64,000 nucleotides of DNA from Vigna angularis (taxonomy: Eukaryota; Streptophyta; Magnoliopsida; Fabales; Fabaceae). Made by a program: the position numbers and the translations under genes. This document shows, piece by piece, positions 59,701 through 64,000 of this stretch. The notes under the pieces were generated by a model that saw only the letters and a program-made list of their open reading frames with translations, did not search any database and had not been told where the DNA came from. The stretch spans positions 11,964,479-12,028,478 of the forward strand of contig NC_068977.1 in the NCBI RefSeq assembly GCF_016808095.1. The letters run 5' to 3'. Numbering within the stretch: the first letter of the stretch is position 1; every line of letters begins with the position of its first letter.

Positions 59701-59805
59701 AAACAGAAGGTGAGAAAATGGCGTTGTGTTAAGAGACAAAGGAAAAGAGGGTTTACCGATGTTGAGGCGAACGACGGAAGATAAATCGGATTGGAGGTTC
59801 TTCAT
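43982..59805 (-). CDS. FIP2: BTB/T1 domain plus pentapeptide-repeat protein, FIP2-like (11 exons, 302 aa)
   Basis: Minus-strand exons, 5' to 3': 59757-59805, 59509-59618, 58650-58784, 54660-54815, 54452-54535, 53753-53799, 53600-53673, 48036-48094, 45722-45781, 44689-44769 and 43982-44035. The coding length is 909 nt. All introns are GT-AG and the frame is intact to TAA. Residues about 12-100 form a BTB/K-channel-tetramerisation domain (VVRLNIGGKKF, then GYVFVDRDGKHFRHILNW). Residues about 140-300 are pentapeptide repeats of A(D/N)LXX type (ANLRGALLAG, then NADLTNANLEGA, then GANLKGANLQRAYL), which fold as a right-handed beta helix. Length and order match Arabidopsis FIP2 (about 298 aa), a formin-interacting protein and possible CUL3 adaptor. 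Introns 3, 7 and 8 (3.8, 5.5 and 2.3 kb) carry transposons. A role in actin or ubiquitin pathways is inferred from the family only. Confidence 0.93.
46330..47634 (+). mobile_element. Copia reverse transcriptase/RNase H remnant in intron 8
   Basis: Plus-strand fragments in several frames match Copia RVT_2: RLIVKGYTHIF near 46405, an LYEATSW/EEIYMKQPLGF segment near 46570, and a KSLYDIKQCPKTWFGRL segment near 46630. Further on there is a KLVGKLNYFTITCPDIS-type segment near 46950 and a RNase H end with SNTEAKY near 47240. A purine tract (ttgaggggag, 47611-47620) and tgtaac follow, suggesting the start of a lost 3' LTR. It lies antisense to the host gene, with many stops and frameshifts. Confidence 0.8.
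47635..47710. repeat. (AT)n microsatellite in intron 8
   Basis: An AT tract with one interruption, ending in a short gtgtgtgt run. Confidence 0.95.
48290..48690. repeat. Diverged direct repeat pair in intron 7
   Basis: Segment 48310-48375 ('gatgccataattgcagcct...gactagagatataactta') and segment 48590-48656 ('gatgcttccatgattgtagc...gactaaagatacaactta') are about 281 bp apart and clearly related. Such 'cacatcgactagagat' sequences are common in dispersed plant repeats. I cannot name the family. Confidence 0.55.
48700..49230. other. Intron 7 filler without recognised feature
   Basis: Mixed AT-rich intron sequence. No ORF or repeat could be supported apart from the 5-bp target site at its end. 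Confidence 0.4.
49231..50826 (-). mobile_element. Complete non-autonomous LTR retrotransposon in intron 7
   Basis: Two 187-bp LTRs (49231-49417 and 50640-50826) flank 1.2 kb and are themselves flanked by the 5-bp target duplication tagag (49226-49230 and 50827-50831). In the minus-strand sense the LTR starts TGTTGTAATTTGAG. Next to the 5' LTR is a primer-binding site starting TGGTATCA (initiator-Met type), and a polypurine tract TTGAGGGGGAG precedes the 3' LTR, a Copia-like layout. The interior has no gag or pol. It holds short repeats such as 'acaacaatggacaa' and 'ggacttaac(t)gcccctga'-like units. It lies in the same orientation as the host gene. Confidence 0.88.
50827..51242. other. Intron 7 spacer between two LTR elements
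   Basis: No gene was seen. It starts with the tagag target duplication of the left element and ends with the aaaac target duplication of the right one. Confidence 0.5.
51243..53186 (+). mobile_element. gag-only Ty3/Gypsy-like LTR retrotransposon in intron 7
   Basis: LTRs at 51243-51546 and 52887-53186 start tgataggttcaaggg and end in acctatca. The 5-bp target duplication aaaac (51238-51242 and 53187-53191) is exact. A polypurine tract catggagggg precedes the 3' LTR. A second such tract plus an LTR-like start (catggagggggtgttgatagg, split here as 'catggagggggtg' and 'ttgatagg') occurs near 52710, so the interior end is partly duplicated. Only gag remains inside. It lies antisense to the host gene. 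Confidence 0.9.
51673..52640 (+). pseudogene. gag remnant of the intron-7 Ty3/Gypsy-like element
   Basis: A capsid-like region with RLERYFRLKEVCEEERMQ and ALEGKALNWFQW is followed, after a TAG near 51994, by FEQYAGFMKGMQQDY and FLNGLKEEINAEVKL. A zinc-knuckle-like CFKCDEKFGPNHTC lies near 52550-52590. Several in-frame stops are present and all of pol is missing. Confidence 0.85.
53192..53599. other. Intron 7, 5'-proximal part
   Basis: No feature was seen beyond the splice donor at its high-coordinate end (minus strand). Confidence 0.5.
54816..55479. other. Intron 3, AT-rich 3' part
   Basis: No gene or repeat could be supported. Confidence 0.4.
55480..57280 (+). mobile_element. Copia gag/integrase remnant in intron 3
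   Basis: Scattered plus-strand frames read gag-like sequence (FEDFIKWCVTLQSVSS near 56080), then the start of the integrase (LVQNDIWGPSRTTTCFGFKY, 56665-56730, and DDYSRCTWIWLMKN). An interrupted integrase core follows (DNAHEYLSNQF near 56865, HQTTCPVV near 56935, FGILPLRHVMSLIGRHHL-like near 57035). The fragment stops before reverse transcriptase and no LTRs were seen. It lies antisense to the host gene and is heavily decayed. Confidence 0.75.
57281..57845. other. Intron 3 spacer between Copia and LINE remnants
   Basis: Possibly further decayed Copia sequence. No motif is certain. Confidence 0.35.
57846..58400 (+). mobile_element. LINE RNase H domain remnant in intron 3
   Basis: Frames on the plus strand read GSRGISSFGSTFRDHHTS, LDSALYAEVMGVILEME, RGWNTSRL, then DSQLLIQAS and FKEGNQCVDKLVEFGTSPHG. 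This is the order of the C-terminal RNase H domain of plant non-LTR retrotransposons (RVT_3 type), ending in the usual 'GNQCADKLA' box. Several frame changes are present. A 5'-truncated LINE copy would explain it. Confidence 0.7.
58785..59508. other. Intron 2 of the FIP2-like gene
   Basis: A 724-bp AT-rich intron with clean GT and AG borders on the minus strand. No other feature was seen. Confidence 0.6.
59645..59745. repeat. Short tandem duplication inside intron 1 of the FIP2-like gene
   Basis: Two copies of a stretch of about 40 bp beginning 'gtgagaaaatggcgt(c/t)gtgtt' occur within the 138-bp intron 1. They do not touch the splice borders. Confidence 0.6.
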
Positions 59806-61631
59806 TGTAGCGAAGTGATGCGCAAAGAGAAAGAGCTACAACCACTTTAGTGTGCTTGGAATTGGGATGGAAGGGCATGATTTGAGACCATGTTGGTCAC
59901 AGAAGACAAAAAGTCAGGATATTTTTTATGTTTTTACTACTAATCGTTAAAATTTATTAAGAGACGTAGAAAAGATAAATCGAAAATGAATGATAGGGTG
60001 ATTATAAATTATTTTTATTTTCTGTTTTTCTCTTGGGAAACAAAGACCATAACTTTATTTTTTTTATTTTCAAGTTTAAATTTATTTTCCTGTTTTAATT
60101 TTTAAGTTTATATTTTTATTATGATAATAAACAAATATCGTTTTTTATAATTATTAAAGAAAATAAGATATAAAATAAATAATTTAATAAGTTTATTCTT
60201 ATAAGTAATTAATTAAATTTTAAAAATAATTATATAATTTAAAGAATAAAATAATTTATATTAATAAAATATCAAAAACAACAAGTGATGTTAGAAAATA
60301 ATTATAAAAAAATTACAAAAATCATTTTTAATATATATTTATATATTGTGAGTCCCTAGAAAATTTTAATTTAGTAGAATAATGAAAATAATGAGTTAAT
60401 TTAAATTATAATTTTTGAGATGAGTAAATTAACAAGTTTTATAGTTTATTTGGTTAAAGTAATTGGGTAAGATATGAAAGTGATTAGATTCAACTCCTGT
60501 CTCAAAGATCATTAGGGTGTTTATTAGTAATAAAGTTTTGAAGTAATATATATTGTTTAGGTATCATTGAGGAGTCTATAGGACAAAAGGAAAAATAGTA
60601 AGCTTTTAAGAATTAAGAGCAATAACAGATAATTAAGAGCAATAACAGACTAGTGAAATATCAAGGGTTAGAGTTGAAGTAATAATTTAAGTAAGAGGAG
60701 TTAAGTGCTTCTTTTTTTTTGTGCTTGCGTTGGTATTGTAAAGAGAACTAATCTTGTTTATTTTCGTATGTATGGGATTATGATTGATTATATTTGTACA
60801 TTTAATTATGTGTGATGGTTTGTTTTATTTGTTAGATGTTATTCTCAATGCATGATTTAGGTTGAGAGATTATATCAAATTTTAGATAACAAAAAGTACG
60901 ATGAAATAGATTTTAAATTATAAGATATGCATTTTGGAGTGTTTTTGTTTTATGCATTTTCACTTGGTGCCATTTTTACTAGGTGCCACCGTGGCAGTGG
61001 AGACGCTATCACGAAATTGTTAAGTGCTATAAAACGGGCATTGAGCATAAGTATTGTAAGTGTAGGGCATTGGACTCTACTTTGTTTTTCTATTCCAAGC
61101 TCTCAAAAAAATTGCGATCTGCTTTGTTGTTAATAGTTAGATTAGACTGAAATTTTGACAAATGTTTTTTAACACGTAATTATTTACTTTAATCATTGGG
61201 ATGGACAATTGGATACTCGTGGTAAGAAAAAATAGTTACGCACAGTTGTTATATTTTGGTTTTCTCATTTTTAGTTCTTTAAACTTGAAGAGCATTAGTA
61301 ATTTGAAGTACTCGTTAGTTGTGGGACACTTATTTGTGTTTTTGGTTTGACTTTGGAATAAAAAAAGTGTTTATTGATAATTTGTTGTTTTTTAATTCAA
61401 AATGGATTGTGATAGGTGAAAATTGAGTTTAAGAGTAATGATGATTTTTAAAGAATTTTATGATGGAAAATTAAAGATTTGAGTTAAAGTATTTTTAAGT
61501 TGGTTTTAAGTAGGATTAGTGTGTAAAATAAGTTGAACGGATTCCATTTTACCAAAAGGATATTGTCAATGTTATTGGACTATTTTGATGAAGGATTGTT
61601 GAGTTCTTATGGTAAGATATGACATGATTAA
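59806..61631. other. Upstream region of the FIP2-like gene and AT-rich intergenic DNA
   Basis: The first few hundred bases upstream of 59805 should hold the promoter and 5' UTR of the minus-strand gene. I see no unambiguous TATA box. The remainder is AT-rich with no supportable gene. A 19-bp direct repeat (aattaagagcaataacaga) is at about 60612-60650. Confidence 0.4.
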
Positions 61632-63130
61632 TGTAACATCTCGATTTTGAGATACCACTTTTACGAGTGAAAATTAAAAAATTTAAAATCATAATATCAT
61701 TGTGGAAATTCAAAATTTATAAGTCTTTACAATTCAAGAAAAATAAACCAAAATTCTAATTTAATTACAAAATAAAACTTCAAATAAAATAGTTTATTCA
61801 AACAACCATAAATTCCTCAACTCTCTCAATCCACTCGTCGAGCTATACAACATCCGAACTAACTTCATGATCATTTACTCTCGTATAAAAACGATCACCG
61901 CAAGTAAAAACCACAACCACAATATGCAAGTGTGAGCTAACAAAAACAAGTCATATAAACATACATATGTATTAATCATCTACTTGGAATAAGATTTCTG
62001 AATAGTACACATCTTCATGCACCTACACATATCTTCACATGACATCACATACATCGCCTCAAAATAAATCATTAACACCCACAATATCAACAATCAAAGT
62101 CATCAGCATATAACCTTACAATTATTTCGTCAAAGTAACCAAGTCACATCCAAACTCACTCAGTCAACCATAACTCATACCTAAATTGTCTCATACCATT
62201 CACTATATTTATTGAATCACTATCGTATTACTCGCATATACCCATAAGGTTAAGTGTCACCTCCTACCACTCTCTTAAAGAGCTTCATCGGGTAGGTACA
62301 TTTTACCACTCCATTAGATAATGACATTTCTCACCACTCTCTGAAAGACTTCACTGAAAAGTACACAACTTCCCACCACTCTCTTAGAGCTTCACCGGGC
62401 AAGTTTACACTTCTCACCACTCTCTTAAAGCTTCACTAGGCAAGTATACGCTTTCCACCACCCATTTGAAGCTTCACCAGGCAAGTATACATCTCCCACC
62501 ACTCTATTCTCAGGGAGCTTCATCGAGCTAGTAATCATTCCCCATCACTATATTCCTATATAGCTTCATCGGGCAAGTACTAGTGCTACTCCCATCACTC
62601 TTCAAGAGCTTCACCGGGCACCACAAACATAAACTCAATCCTATAAGACTTAAACATTATCATACTCACACAACCATGCAACAAAGTCATGCATATCACA
62701 CAACAATGGGCAATAATAACCAACTAAAAACATAGGTCAAATAACAATAACAATCATCATAGAATACTCAATTGTACTTTATTGAATATTTAATGAAACC
62801 TGACAAATTAACTTAGAGAAAAACTTGACGCAACTCTAACAAATGAACCAATATAAAAAAAAAATTGTCTCTGTAAAGCAATCTCCTATCTTAAAAGTGT
62901 TCAACGAGTGCCATCATCCCTAGAGAATTACCTCCTACCAAACTCCTTGAGAATGAGTTTAAGTTGGTGCTATAAACAATCTTAACATAATAGCGTTTAG
63001 AAAAGAAACACAACCAACTTACAAGTATAACTCGTTACTCTCATAACTATAGCCGCAAAAAGAGTTATAAAAACACTATTCAACCCCCTTTTAGTGTTTT
63101 CCCGCAATTTCACCTTCCAACACAAGCAAC
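61632..63130 (-). mobile_element. Probable LTR-type fragment, minus orientation
   Basis: It starts tgtaacatctcgattttgag, the style of an LTR end seen from the inner side, and continues as long non-coding sequence with an internal tandem repeat (62257-62620). No gag, pol or matching second LTR is present and the right border is uncertain, so this is an inference from resemblance. Confidence 0.35.
62257..62620. repeat. Imperfect tandem repeat, about 8 units of 40-55 bp
   Basis: The unit is 'accactctcttaaagagctt' followed by 'caccgggcaagta' and a variable 8-15 bp spacer. Units begin near 62257, 62333, 62375, 62417, 62458, 62498, 62546 and 62593. Confidence 0.85.
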
Positions 63131-64000
63131 AAACACCTATTGGAAGTCTTCAACAAGTAGGCTCTAAATTATCTTTTGTTTCCTTTTCCAGTTATATTTC
63201 TTGTCTTAATTTGTCTTTATTCTATGTTTAGCCTTCTTTGTTCCCAATGTCCACTTTTGATTTATATAGGACGGAGTAGGTGGATGCGTGTAATACACAA
63301 TTTGCACAAAGTAGAGTAAATATGCATGCAGTAGAAATGTCTTTTCTCTTATCATTTTTTTTTGTTTTTAAACGTTGAACATTTAATGATAGTTCAAAAA
63401 CATAAAGTACCTTTTGCGTTTTCTTCCATCCAGGTAGGATTTGATCTATTAAGCTTTGCACTAATATACCAAGCAGTTGATAAAAATTTCACCGTTGGAT
63501 GAAGTAAATCGTTTGTCACATGCTAGCATCTAGTCTATGTAAACGCTTTAGATTTTTCTCTGTTTTATTCAACAAGTGCGTTTAGCAAGATGTTTTCTAT
63601 TACAAGTTTTTGGAATATCATTTGAGACTTTTAGCGTGCTTTTCAAAAACATTGTTTGAAACTTTTATCTACTAAGACATATTGAGAGTTTAGCTCATGA
63701 ATGCAGAATAAGGTCACGACATTGAAGCATGGCCTATTCACTAGAAACTGGTGTAAAAAGCTAAGCTGATGTGCATGAATTATGGTAGAGAACTGCGAAA
63801 TACATGCAGCTAGAAGAATTGAAGCAATTCAAAAATAAAGTAAGGAGTAAAAGTAGATTCTCAGAAAGAAGCCCGAGAAGAACGACATCAACAAAGGAGG
63901 TCCTCGAGACCCTCCACTGAGACCACCTAGGTTTGTCAGGTACACCCCACTAAATGCCCCCATGAGGCCTTGCATACTTACCTTTTGTCCACTCCAAAGA
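63131..64000. other. Intergenic sequence to the window edge
   Basis: No gene or repeat could be supported. The last 200 bp are less AT-rich and could belong to a feature that continues beyond the window. Confidence 0.35.

Overview
This window is plant nuclear DNA. It is AT-rich and intron-rich, and it holds one intact split gene, one small secreted-protein gene and many nested transposable elements (Ty3/Gypsy and Copia LTR elements, CACTA DNA transposons and a LINE remnant). Gene structure and element styles point to a eudicot. A legume is my best guess, but that rests on remembered resemblance of the genes and LTR families, not on a search.

Positions 1-33655 are two nearly identical direct copies of a block of about 17.2 kb. 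The offset is 17282 at the start, 17256 after a GT microsatellite, 17204 after one AT microsatellite and 17230 after another. Reading by eye I noted about 13 base substitutions plus these three length changes. The junction is best placed at 16425/16426. The window therefore begins inside copy 1, and copy 2 is 16426-33655. Each copy holds, in order: an LTR-derived promoter-like block; a short signal-peptide-like exon; a decayed Ty3/Gypsy element (647-5658); an antisense gag/leader/LTR segment amplified as 961-bp tandem repeats (5659-7786); and the remains of an outer CACTA-type element. A 5.5-kb CACTA element with a 3-bp target duplication (9298-14837) is inserted in that outer element. It carries a broken transposase-like gene and two host exon fragments on the opposite strand: a NAC-domain exon and an exon resembling the IBR3-type acyl-CoA dehydrogenase.

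Positions 33656-43981 contain the right terminus of the outer CACTA element (present only after copy 2), a 21-bp minisatellite, a small proline/leucine-rich secreted-protein gene with a TATA box (34238-34492), a roughly 0.65-kb repeat family split by a 2.4-kb LTR-like insertion, a dimeric satellite of about 49 bp (39440-40555), and a second copy of the LTR-derived block (41401-42060).

Positions 43982-59805 are an intact minus-strand gene of 11 exons encoding 302 aa. It has an N-terminal BTB/T1 domain followed by pentapeptide repeats, the architecture of Arabidopsis FIP2 (FH-interacting protein). Its introns are swollen by a Copia reverse-transcriptase remnant, a Copia gag/integrase remnant, a LINE RNase H remnant and two complete non-autonomous LTR elements with 5-bp target duplications. 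All reconstructed splice junctions keep the reading frame.

Positions 59806-64000 are AT-rich intergenic DNA with a minus-oriented LTR-like fragment that contains an imperfect tandem repeat. I saw no rRNA, tRNA or CRISPR array.
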